From: an uncultured Eisenbergiella sp.
GTDB lineage: Bacteria > Bacillota > Clostridia > Lachnospirales > Lachnospiraceae
Length of the DNA: 20,736 bases
Direction of reading: 5' to 3'
Assembly: GCA_947626725.1 (NCBI GenBank)
Contig: CANQTI010000006.1
Coordinates: forward strand, 1-20,736
This document shows, in pieces, positions 7,338 to 13,747 of the stretch. The notes beneath the pieces are model-generated. The model was not told where the DNA came from, searched no databases, and saw only the letters and a program-made list of their open reading frames with translations. The position numbers were made by a program, and so were the translations under genes. Positions within the stretch are counted from its first letter, which is position 1. Each line of letters opens with the position of its first letter.

Positions 7338-8876
7338 CTATAGGGCGCGGCGCTGCCGTATGACAGGCCGTACATTATATACTTCTTCAAAGAAATCCGC
7401 CCGCCGGTCGAACAGCCCCTTCTCCAGCGTGATATCCTCCACCGCGCTCACTGTCAGAACCAGCTGACCTTCCTTCAGCACAGCCTTTACATCCTTGCAG
7501 CGCTGCTTATGACTCCGATCCAACGCGTTGGAGAGCCGCAGAATCGCCGCCAGTTTTGCGATCGTCACGTATTCGTCCCGATCCATGGCGCCGCCCTGTG
7601 CGTTTTCCATCTCATAGTCAAAATCCATGTGATTAAACTTGACCACATTGGCGACGATCTCCCGCTCTCTGTGGGAGAGACCGATGATCTCTGTCGCCAT
7701 GATGATTGCGTAGGAACACTCCGCCAGGCTGAGCATACTGATATATTTTCCGCAGTCGTGCAGCAGCGTGGCAATCCGCAGAAGCAGACGTTCCCGCGCG
7801 CCCATTCCATGTACTTTTTTCATGCTGTCAAAAATCGTCAGCGCAATTTTCTCCAGCGTCTCCGCCCGGCGCTTGCTCCCCATATACCGCTTGCTGATCC
7901 CTCTGGCACAGGTGATAATATCCTGTTCAAAATCATGAGGCTGAGAGATCAGCTTATGTTTTTCCGCATACTCATAGGCGATGCCGTCGCACAGCGTCAC
8001 GCCCGGCGCCCAAATGAGCTTGGCCTCCGTCAGGACGGCCACCTGCTTCACGATGGCAGAAGCGACCCGCAAAAGCGGCGCTTTTTCCTCCGGCAGATCA
8101 TAGCGCCCGGCAATCTCTTCATCCGTATGTCCATTCAGAAAATCCAGAAACGTATAAAACGACGCACAGTCCACATACCCCGCATTCTGATCCGATGACA
8201 GCCGTTTCTGGATTAACGCGGAAATGTAATCATCCACCACGATAATATTTTCAATGGTTCTGTCCTTTAGATACATCTTTCGGAATACGGAAAGCTGCGC
8301 CATGAGAAGCTCTTCCAAAAGTTCCGGATAACGGGAAGGCCGCACATTGATCCGATTCAATTTATCCTGCAGCCGCAGCACGCCGAGCCGCAAATTGCAG
8401 GAAGCAGAAAGCTTATCCTTATCAAAAAGGGAAAGCTGAATGCTGCCCCCGCCGATATCCACCACCAATGTCCCCTTTTCGATGATCTTTGCAAAGCCCT
8501 CGCCCCGGGAAGCGATAGATTTATAATCCAGAAAACGCTGTTCCGAATTGCTCAGCACTTCGATCTGAACGCCCGTGCGCTGAGCAATCTGATCCAGCAC
8601 CAGATCCTTGTTGCTGATCTCCCGGATCGCGCTCGTGCCGTAAGCCTTATATTCTTCTGTCCGGTATCCCTTCATTACGGACACAAACTCCCGGAGCACG
8701 CCGCAAAGCTCTTCCAGCTTTTCATGTCCCAATTTACCCGTTCTGTAAGTCGAGCTGCCCAGATCCAGACGGTTGCTGACGCAATCCACTTCCCTGATTC
8801 CATAGGATTTCGCCATGGTAAAAATTTTCAGCGTCTGCTCATAGGACCCGACGTCAATCGCGGCAAATGTTTTCAT
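7338..8876 (-). CDS. ppx: Exopolyphosphatase / pppGpp phosphatase (Ppx/GppA) with C-terminal HD domain
   Basis: A 512-residue ASKHA-fold phosphatase that removes terminal phosphate from polyphosphate and/or the 5' phosphate of pppGpp. AAIDVGS (5-11) forms the first phosphate loop, SEQRFL around Glu112 matches the catalytic Glu of E. coli Ppx, and VVDIGGGSIQLSLF (138-151) is the second loop. Residues ~315-512 form the HD-like domain seen in long Ppx proteins, with LLHDCGKY around His373-Asp374 and FNHMDFDY downstream; whether it is catalytic or structural is unclear. ATG 8876 has GGGGG at 9 nt and is preferred to the ATG at 8906, whose first ten codons look non-conserved. It lies 83 bp after the DUF815 gene and 19 bp before ppk1. 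Confidence 0.93.
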   Translation of the reverse strand: MKTFAAIDVGSYEQTLKIFTMAKSYGIREVDCVSNRLDLGSSTYRTGKLGHEKLEELCGVLREFVSVMKGYRTEEYKAYGTSAIREISNKDLVLDQIAQRTGVQIEVLSNSEQRFLDYKSIASRGEGFAKIIEKGTLVVDIGGGSIQLSLFDKDKLSASCNLRLGVLRLQDKLNRINVRPSRYPELLEELLMAQLSVFRKMYLKDRTIENIIVVDDYISALIQKRLSSDQNAGYVDCASFYTFLDFLNGHTDEEIAGRYDLPEEKAPLLRVASAIVKQVAVLTEAKLIWAPGVTLCDGIAYEYAEKHKLISQPHDFEQDIITCARGISKRYMGSKRRAETLEKIALTIFDSMKKVHGMGARERLLLRIATLLHDCGKYISMLSLAECSYAIIMATEIIGLSHREREIVANVVKFNHMDFDYEMENAQGGAMDRDEYVTIAKLAAILRLSNALDRSHKQRCKDVKAVLKEGQLVLTVSAVEDITLEKGLFDRRADFFEEVYNVRPVIRQRRAL

Positions 8877-8959
8877 GCCGGTATTCCCCCATTTCTGCGC
8901 GCACATTTTTCATGTACAAGGCCGCTCATTTCTTCCAGGATTCGCTCTCAGACGGCCGC

Positions 8960-10249
8960 TCAGCCCTTCCCCAGCAGATAATCCACAAACTGCTGCGCCG
9001 TGCGCCCGGACAGCCCTCCGTGCGACAGCTCCCACCGATTCGCCTGGAGGAAAAGCTCTTCCTTTGGCAGCTCGATCCCGCTGCGACGCGCCAGCCCTTC
9101 CACAATCTCCTCAAACAGCTGCTTGTCCGGTGAACCGAAATAGATCGTGACCCCGAAACGGGAAACCAGCGACAGCTTTTCCTGCACAGTATCGTTGGTG
9201 TGCAGCTCCTCGTCCCGCTCCGCTTTGTCCTTAAAGCTCTCCCGGATCAGATGCCTTCTGTTGGATGTGGCATAGATCAGCACATTCTGCGGCTTCTTCT
9301 CCAGACCGCCCTCAATGACAGCCTTCAGATATTTATATTCCACCTCGAATTCCTCGAAGCTCAGATCGTCCATATAGATGATAAATTTGTAATTCCGGTT
9401 TTTGATCTGCGCGATCACGTCATTGAGACATTTAAACTGATGCTTATATATCTCTATGATGCGCAGCCCTCTTTCATAATAGGCATTGGCAATGGCCTTA
9501 ATACAGGAGGACTTTCCGGTACCGGCGTCCCCGAAGAGCAGACAATTGTTGGCCCGGCGCCCGCTCACAAAGGCCTCCGTATTTTCTATCAGCTTTTGTT
9601 TCTGAAGGTCATAGCCGATGAGGTCCGAAAGCTTCACATGAGCGATATTCAAGATCGGCTCAATGACCGTCTCCCGCTCTTCCCCGACAATCCGAAACGC
9701 CTTGTGCAGGCCGAATCTGCCCACGCCGTATTCCCGGTAAAAATCCGTCAGCATGTTCTTCATTTCTTCCGGCGTATCGGCCGTCCGAAACCGCTGTGCC
9801 AAACCGCAGATTCGATCCCGGATCCGGGTATTGTATATGCGGCTCTCCTGCGGATTGCCTTCATAGGAAAGCATCAGGTCAAAATCCCGCACGCCAAGCC
9901 GGTCGGCCAAATCGGCATAATCATAATCATACAGTTCTTTAAAAAGGACGATATCATGAAGCGCAGCCCGATTCACGCTGCCCTCCACCGGCCCGCGGAT
10001 CTCGCAGGCACGGCTGTAGCTGTTCTCATCATTCACCAGCAAATCGGTCAGATAACAGTGCCACAAATTTCCATAAAAGCCGTATTTCCCGGCCATTTCC
10101 AACAGGCGGCGCATACAGCCGTACAGAAGGCCGCGCAGCTTCTCCGTCTCGTGCAGGACCTCCTGATCGCTCTCCATCAGCCAAACCATGTCATTGAGCA
10201 AACCGCGGTCCTGAAAATCCCTGTACAGGATCAGTTCTTCTGTTTTCAT
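8960..10249 (-). CDS. DUF815-family AAA+ ATPase
   Basis: A 429-residue ATPase of unknown cellular role. Residues 1-200 are a mostly helical N-terminal region. The ATPase core has LLFGDAGTGKSS (Walker A, 240-247), KFIIYMDDLSF (Walker B, 288-298) and YATSNRRHL (sensor 1, 326-334), followed by the small lid domain with NDTVQEKLSLVSRFG and a closing LSGRTAQQFVDYL. This layout and the ATSNRRHL stretch are typical of DUF815 proteins. AGGA at 8 nt precedes the ATG, which begins 10 bp after the pheA stop, so it is translated from the pheA transcript. The family has no settled biochemical function; a remodelling or disassembly ATPase is only inference. Confidence 0.9.
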   Translation of the reverse strand: MKTEELILYRDFQDRGLLNDMVWLMESDQEVLHETEKLRGLLYGCMRRLLEMAGKYGFYGNLWHCYLTDLLVNDENSYSRACEIRGPVEGSVNRAALHDIVLFKELYDYDYADLADRLGVRDFDLMLSYEGNPQESRIYNTRIRDRICGLAQRFRTADTPEEMKNMLTDFYREYGVGRFGLHKAFRIVGEERETVIEPILNIAHVKLSDLIGYDLQKQKLIENTEAFVSGRRANNCLLFGDAGTGKSSCIKAIANAYYERGLRIIEIYKHQFKCLNDVIAQIKNRNYKFIIYMDDLSFEEFEVEYKYLKAVIEGGLEKKPQNVLIYATSNRRHLIRESFKDKAERDEELHTNDTVQEKLSLVSRFGVTIYFGSPDKQLFEEIVEGLARRSGIELPKEELFLQANRWELSHGGLSGRTAQQFVDYLLGKG

Positions 10250-10259
10250 AAATATTTTC

Positions 10260-11384
10260 CTAATAATTTCCCAATATCTTCAGATTCATCGCTTCTTCCC
10301 GCAGTCCCCGCAGCGCATTCTTAACACCGCTGTCCGCCAGGTTCCCTTCAAAATCCACAAAGAAACGATATTCCCAGGCGCGTCCTTCTATCGGGCGGCT
10401 CTCTATCTTGGTCATGTTCAGATTATTGTAAATGATGTGGGACAGTAAATGGTAGAGAGAACCGCTCTCATGCCGCACCTCAAAACAGATGCTCACCTTT
10501 TTCGCATCCTGCCGGAAGATCTTCTGATTCGTCACGACAATAAAACGCGTGGAGTTGGAAGAAACATTATTCACCGGCTTCTCCAGAACCTCCAGCCCAT
10601 ATACCCGACCAGCATATTCGCTGGCGATGGCCGCCTGATCCTTTCTGCCGTCCTCCGCGACCTTTCTGGCCGCGAAGGCGTTGTTCGGCATGGAGATCTG
10701 CTGCCAGGTCTGCGCGCTCAGATACCTGGAGCTCTGCATCAGCGACTGGGGATGTGAGAAAACGGTCTTCACATCCGAGAGCTTCGTTCCCGGCACACCC
10801 AACAGGCAATGCTCTATTTTGATGATCTGCTCCCCTACGATATAATTTTCGAACTCCACCAGCAAATCGTAAATCTCATTCACGATGCCTGCCGTGGAAT
10901 TCTCGATCGGCAGGACCGCGAAATCCGCGCTGCCCTCATCGATCGCGCTCATGGCATCCCGAAAAGTATCCACATGGATGCTGTCGATCTGCTCTCCGAA
11001 AAACCGCACCATCGCCGCCTGAGAATAGGCACCCTCCGCGCCCTGGAACACCACGCGCGCCTTTCCCGTAATCAGCTTTTCTACAGGCAGAAACGGAAGC
11101 CTCCCCGCCTGCCCCTTTTGCGTCATGAGCTGATACTGGAGCTTCCGGCTCATAGCCATGATCTGCTCGAACAGCTCCGTGACCGCCTGGCGGTCAAACT
11201 CGTCCTGCATCATGCTCCGCACGCCGGCCAGCTTTGCTTCTTCTCTGGCCCGGTCGAAAACCTTTCGCCCCGTTTCTATCTTATATTCGCCGACCTGACG
11301 GGAAACAGCCATCCGCTCCTCATAAAGCCTGACGATCTGGGTATCGATCCTATCGAGCTGATCTCTGAGCTGTCCTAAATCCAT
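10260..11384 (-). CDS. pheA: Bifunctional chorismate mutase / prephenate dehydratase
   Basis: Converts chorismate to prephenate and then phenylpyruvate, committing carbon to phenylalanine; cytosolic, 374 residues, the usual length for the fused enzyme. Residues 1-90 are the AroQ-type chorismate mutase (LRDQLDRIDTQIVRLYEER, then KVFDRAREE). Residues ~108-285 are the dehydratase, with FQGAEGAYSQAA, LPIENSTAGIV and the NSTRF motif, whose Thr-Arg-Phe is essential in the family. Residues ~300-372 form the ACT domain with ESRP, the phenylalanine-binding motif, so feedback inhibition is expected. ATG 11384 with GGAGG at 5 nt is the start; the frame's upstream GTG (11477) falls in a structured leader. 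It heads the long minus-strand operon. Confidence 0.96.
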   Translation of the reverse strand: MDLGQLRDQLDRIDTQIVRLYEERMAVSRQVGEYKIETGRKVFDRAREEAKLAGVRSMMQDEFDRQAVTELFEQIMAMSRKLQYQLMTQKGQAGRLPFLPVEKLITGKARVVFQGAEGAYSQAAMVRFFGEQIDSIHVDTFRDAMSAIDEGSADFAVLPIENSTAGIVNEIYDLLVEFENYIVGEQIIKIEHCLLGVPGTKLSDVKTVFSHPQSLMQSSRYLSAQTWQQISMPNNAFAARKVAEDGRKDQAAIASEYAGRVYGLEVLEKPVNNVSSNSTRFIVVTNQKIFRQDAKKVSICFEVRHESGSLYHLLSHIIYNNLNMTKIESRPIEGRAWEYRFFVDFEGNLADSGVKNALRGLREEAMNLKILGNY

Positions 11385-11410
11385 GCTGCCCTCCGAACAC
11401 TTATCTTTTG

Positions 11411-11458
11411 CTTCGCGGCTTACGGGAACCCTCGTATTCCATTCTGTGAACCGCGAAG
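11411..11458 (-). promoter_or_regulatory. Structured leader of pheA: long-range hairpin before the ribosome site
   Basis: CTTCGCGG (11411-11418) and CCGCGAAG (11451-11458) form a perfect 8-bp stem closing a ~32-nt loop that contains a smaller GGAA/TTCC pairing. It ends ~17 nt before the GGAGG of pheA (11390-11394). It is not followed by a U-tract, so it is not a simple terminator. No T-box core or leader peptide rich in Phe is seen. A regulatory or stability role is inferred. Confidence 0.4.
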
Positions 11459-11463
11459 AAACG

Positions 11464-11484
11464 AGAGATTGCCGCACAATCTCT
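11464..11484. repeat. Inverted repeat at the 5' end of the pheA transcript
   Basis: AGAGATTG (11464-11471) and CAATCTCT (11477-11484) pair perfectly around a 5-nt loop. On the plus strand it is followed by TTTT, terminator-like, but no plus-strand gene ends here. On the minus strand it falls at or just after the predicted pheA transcription start, so it would form a 5' stem-loop on that mRNA. Confidence 0.45.
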
Positions 11485-11488
11485 TTTT

Positions 11489-11497
11489 ATCTTAACA
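11489..11497 (-). promoter_or_regulatory. Probable extended -10 promoter for the pheA operon
   Basis: Minus strand TG-T-TAAGAT forms an extended -10 element (hexamer 11489-11494, TG at 11496-11497). The -35 region is T-rich and poor, which extended -10 promoters tolerate. The predicted start is near 11482, giving a leader of about 100 nt. Confidence 0.45.
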
Positions 11498-11502
11498 CAA
11501 AC

Positions 11503-11531
11503 TGTATAAAAAAAGAAGTTACATATATACT
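11503..11531 (+). promoter_or_regulatory. Promoter predicted to give a leaderless mRNA
   Basis: TATACT at 11526-11531 lies so that the expected transcription start, 7 nt downstream, is 11538, the A of the ATG. A weak TGTATA -35 candidate at 11503-11508 is 17 nt upstream. No Shine-Dalgarno motif exists between the -10 box and the ATG. Confidence 0.45.
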
Positions 11532-11537
11532 ATTTTT

Positions 11538-11954
11538 ATGAAAAAATTTTTGAAGGATTTTTTCCGCTGCGGCGTGCTGGGATGGTGTATGGAAATCCTC
11601 GTCACTTCCTTTGAATCGTTCCGCAGACGGGACCCAACGCTCACCGGACATACGTCCGTTCTCATGTTCCCCATCTACGGGAGCGCCTGCCTGCTGCGTC
11701 CTCTGTGTTATCTGCTCTCCGGCTTCCACTGGATCGTCCGGGGGCTGGTTTACATGAGCTGTATCTTCGGCGCGGAATACGCCAGCGGTCGGTTCCTGGC
11801 GAAAAAGAGGCGCTGTCCGTGGCGCTATCATCACGCGGGCTGGAACGTCAAAGGCGTCATACGCCTGGACTATGCGCCGGCCTGGTTTCTTGTCGGTCTG
11901 TTGTTTGAACAGGTCATCCTGGAAAGGGGGAAATTTTTTTCAAAAAAAGGTTGA
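11538..11954 (+). CDS. PF06541 (CmpB-like) integral membrane protein
   Basis: A 138-residue membrane protein with roughly three or four hydrophobic segments: the N-terminal CGVLGWCMEILVTSF, a second around SVLMFPIYGSACLLRPLCYLL, a third around WIVRGLVYMSCIFGAEY, and the C-terminal APAWFLVGLLFEQV. The CGxxGWCxE start and the closing W-R-Y-H..W-N-V-K-G-x-I-R-L-D-Y-A-P-x-W pattern are those of the family often annotated 'putative ABC transporter permease', whose function is not established. It is divergent from pheA with only 153 bp between the start codons. No ribosome site precedes the ATG. The 3' end passes through T7/A7 tracts and its TGA overlaps the -35 box of the next promoter. Confidence 0.8.
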   Translation: MKKFLKDFFRCGVLGWCMEILVTSFESFRRRDPTLTGHTSVLMFPIYGSACLLRPLCYLLSGFHWIVRGLVYMSCIFGAEYASGRFLAKKRRCPWRYHHAGWNVKGVIRLDYAPAWFLVGLLFEQVILERGKFFSKKG

Positions 11955-11979
11955 CATTTCCCGCCATATCCTATATACT
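11951..11979 (+). promoter_or_regulatory. Near-consensus sigma-A promoter of tRNA-Leu
   Basis: TTGACA (11951-11956), a 17-nt spacer and TATACT (11974-11979) match consensus at 11 of 12 positions. An A/T tract (T7, C, A7 at 11934-11948) sits directly upstream, where an UP element would bind the RNA polymerase alpha subunit. The expected start is near 11986, about 6 nt before the mature tRNA. The -35 box overlaps the TGA of the upstream membrane protein gene. Confidence 0.85.
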
Positions 11980-11991
11980 TCTTCTTGTCGC

Positions 11992-12075
11992 GCAGGAATG
12001 GCGGAATTGGCAGACGCGTACGGTTCAGGTCCGTATGGTAGCAATACCATGAGAGTTCAAGTCTCTTTTCCTGCA
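11992..12075 (+). tRNA. tRNA-Leu, anticodon CAG
   Basis: The cloverleaf can be drawn by eye. The acceptor stem GCAGGAA pairs with TTCCTGC, with discriminator A at 12075. The D-arm includes TGGCGGAATTGGCAGACGC, the anticodon stem TACGG/CCGTA encloses loop TTCAGGT with anticodon CAG, and a long variable arm TGGTAGCAATACCA marks a class II tRNA. The T-arm is GAGAG TTCAAGT CTCTT. The type II arm and CAG anticodon make it leucine-specific, reading CUG. The 3' CCA is not encoded, so tRNA nucleotidyltransferase must add it. It is a single-gene transcription unit with its own promoter and terminator. Confidence 0.97.
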
Positions 12076-12082
12076 CTGCCCC

Positions 12083-12113
12083 ACAGGATCGGGATTTCCC
12101 GGTCCTGTTTTTT
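12083..12113 (+). terminator. Intrinsic terminator of tRNA-Leu
   Basis: ACAGGATCGGG (12083-12093) pairs with CCCGGTCCTGT (12098-12108) through 11 bp including one G-U pair, around a 4-nt loop, followed by six T residues (12108-12113). It starts 8 nt after the tRNA and reaches the stop codon of the convergent gene. On the minus strand no U-tract follows, so it serves the tRNA. Confidence 0.9.
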
Positions 12114-13242
12114 ATTTCTCCGCCGGTTTGGTCAATTCTTCGAATTCCTGTTTTACCGCCGTTTCCATCACGCTTCTGTAGATCTCCAGGAACATCCGCA
12201 GGATCTGGCGGAAACGTTTTCTCGTCTCCGAATCTAACCCGCGCATGTGCTGTGCACAGATTCGAAGATTCTTCTTCCAGTCCGCCGCAAACTCCGTCAG
12301 CGTGGCCGCCCCCGTCTTTTCGATCATCCCGAACAGAGAATCCACAAACAATTCCCGCTCCTGTTCCGGCATGGCAAAGATCCAGCGGTTTAATACCTCG
12401 TCCATGCGCTTTCGCTTGCTCTGGATCTCCTCCGCCCGCATAAAAACACCGTCTTCGATCTGCCAGGAATACCCGTCATGCTGCATCATTCCGAACGCAC
12501 TGCTTTTGACGACCTCATAGCTTTCATAATTCTGCAGGAGCATTCCCACCATCGAAGACGTGGGCAGGATCCGATGGACCCGATCGCGTATTTCCTCATA
12601 CGCCTTCTCCTCGATGAGCTCCGGCAAAAAGCCCGGACCATCCAGGCTGAACACGGCCTCCACCTGCTCCCTGGCAAAAGGGTCCGCCCAAATCGCGGAA
12701 TACACCGCGAGATTTCCGCCCTTGGAATGCCCGCAGATCACATAGCTTCCCCGGATCAGGCTGCTCACCTGCGTCAGATACAGCGCGCTCATGCGCTGCG
12801 CCTCCACCGGACGGCTGAACGCCAGATGAAAGTCCTCCTTCCATCCCACAATGGTCTCGTCCGTCCCGCGGAACACGACCACCGGCAGGCTCCCCTGCGG
12901 GAAAAAGGTGATCGCGCTAAACTGCATCGTCTCTTCTTCCTCCAGCCTGGTACGGCAGAAATTGCAGCCCATATTCCAGAAACGCCGTGTGCCGCGCAGC
13001 GCGTTCCACAGACTCTGGCTGCGCTTCACATACATTTTGTTCTCAAACACTTTCGCGGGATCCATGATCTCATCGATCCGCGCCAGCGTTACCGCTTCTT
13101 TGTGTTCCGCCGGCGTAGGGACCAGACCGTCAAAGGACATATAGGAAAGCATCGCCATGACCAGCACGTCCGCTTCCCCAAACGGCCGTACGGAAAAATC
13201 CTGATCTCCGTACTGCTTCACGTAATCTACCACATTCCCCAT
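12112..13242 (-). CDS. Mbeg1-like (DUF2974) alpha/beta hydrolase
   Basis: A 376-residue cytosolic protein with lipase-like features. VVVFRGTDETIVGWKEDF (121-138) resembles the oxyanion/strand region of class 3 lipase-like folds. CGHSKGGNLAVY (170-181) is the nucleophile elbow with Ser173, with Lys after the Ser as is common in Mbeg1-like proteins. FSLDGPGF, further on, would carry the Asp-containing strand. The C-terminal ~110 residues are helical and charged. ATG 13242 follows GGAGG at 5 nt. It lies 77 bp after the small protein gene and converges on tRNA-Leu. Substrates of this family are unknown; an esterase or lipase activity is inferred from the fold. Confidence 0.85.
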   Translation of the reverse strand: MGNVVDYVKQYGDQDFSVRPFGEADVLVMAMLSYMSFDGLVPTPAEHKEAVTLARIDEIMDPAKVFENKMYVKRSQSLWNALRGTRRFWNMGCNFCRTRLEEEETMQFSAITFFPQGSLPVVVFRGTDETIVGWKEDFHLAFSRPVEAQRMSALYLTQVSSLIRGSYVICGHSKGGNLAVYSAIWADPFAREQVEAVFSLDGPGFLPELIEEKAYEEIRDRVHRILPTSSMVGMLLQNYESYEVVKSSAFGMMQHDGYSWQIEDGVFMRAEEIQSKRKRMDEVLNRWIFAMPEQERELFVDSLFGMIEKTGAATLTEFAADWKKNLRICAQHMRGLDSETRKRFRQILRMFLEIYRSVMETAVKQEFEELTKPAEK

Positions 13243-13319
13243 CGTTTCCTCCCTGCCGCGGGCGCTGCAAAATACAAACCGGGAAGCAGGCCGCCTGACT
13301 CCGTTTCACTCCTCCCGCC

Positions 13320-13721
13320 TCATAACCCGCCGAATTTTCCGGGGTAATCCGTTCCGGTATCCGAAAAAAGCTTTCCGCGGTACCGCTCCGGATCCTCCGC
13401 AAGCTTCAAAAGCGTGTCGAAAGCGTACAGCGCCATCTTCCTCCGGTCGACATCCAGGCCCCCTCTGTCCCGGTCCATGGCCGCTTTGAAATGATCGATC
13501 TGCCAAACCAAAACATCCGCTGCCGTTATGCCCTCCACTCCGGCACGGCATGCGAATTCGTCTTTTTCCATATAATAAATAAATTCCCGCAAAATATCCG
13601 TATGACGCAGCAGTCCGGCCCAAAAAACATCATAAAAAGCCTGATTCTCTCCCGCATACATACACAAATCGGCGGCAAACCGCGCCGCCGTTTTTATTCG
13701 CTCTCTGTCAGCCTCCGTCAT
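13320..13721 (-). CDS. Conserved protein of unknown function, 133 residues
   Basis: A helical, cytosolic protein without a signal peptide. Recognisable stretches are AGENQAFYDVFWAGLLRH, REFIYYMEKDEFACRAGVEG, and ADVLVWQIDHFKAAMDRD. I recall similar sequences as hypothetical proteins in Lachnospiraceae, but no function. ATG 13721 with GTGAGG ~6 nt upstream is preferred to the GTG at 13733, which lies within that site. It starts 26 bp after the LacI-type regulator and ends 77 bp before the Mbeg1-like hydrolase, so the three genes may share one transcript. No metal-binding cluster or catalytic motif is obvious. Confidence 0.8.
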   Translation of the reverse strand: MTEADRERIKTAARFAADLCMYAGENQAFYDVFWAGLLRHTDILREFIYYMEKDEFACRAGVEGITAADVLVWQIDHFKAAMDRDRGGLDVDRRKMALYAFDTLLKLAEDPERYRGKLFSDTGTDYPGKFGGL

Positions 13722-13747
13722 GAAATGCCTCACCTATCCGTCTCTCT

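Noticed and set aside
9200..10324. Plus-strand open frame of 374 codons
   Set aside because: Antisense shadow of the DUF815 ATPase gene with Walker motifs; its own translation matches nothing and has no ribosome site.
11385..11484. T-box riboswitch in the pheA leader
   Set aside because: The leader is too short, has no specifier loop, and lacks the conserved T-box core; GAGGGTTCCC only superficially resembles it.
11464..11488. Hairpin followed by TTTT read as a plus-strand terminator
   Set aside because: No plus-strand gene ends upstream of it. It fits better as a 5' stem-loop of the divergent pheA transcript.
11992..12075. tRNA-Leu as an integration (attB) site
   Set aside because: No integrase gene or direct repeat of the tRNA 3' end was seen in the window.
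11872..12237. Plus-strand frame running through the tRNA gene
   Set aside because: It spans tRNA-Leu and its terminator, which cannot be coding; the frame is a chance opening.
12478..13347. Plus-strand open frame of 289 codons
   Set aside because: Antisense to the Mbeg1-like hydrolase; His/Arg/Pro-rich translation typical of a shadow frame.
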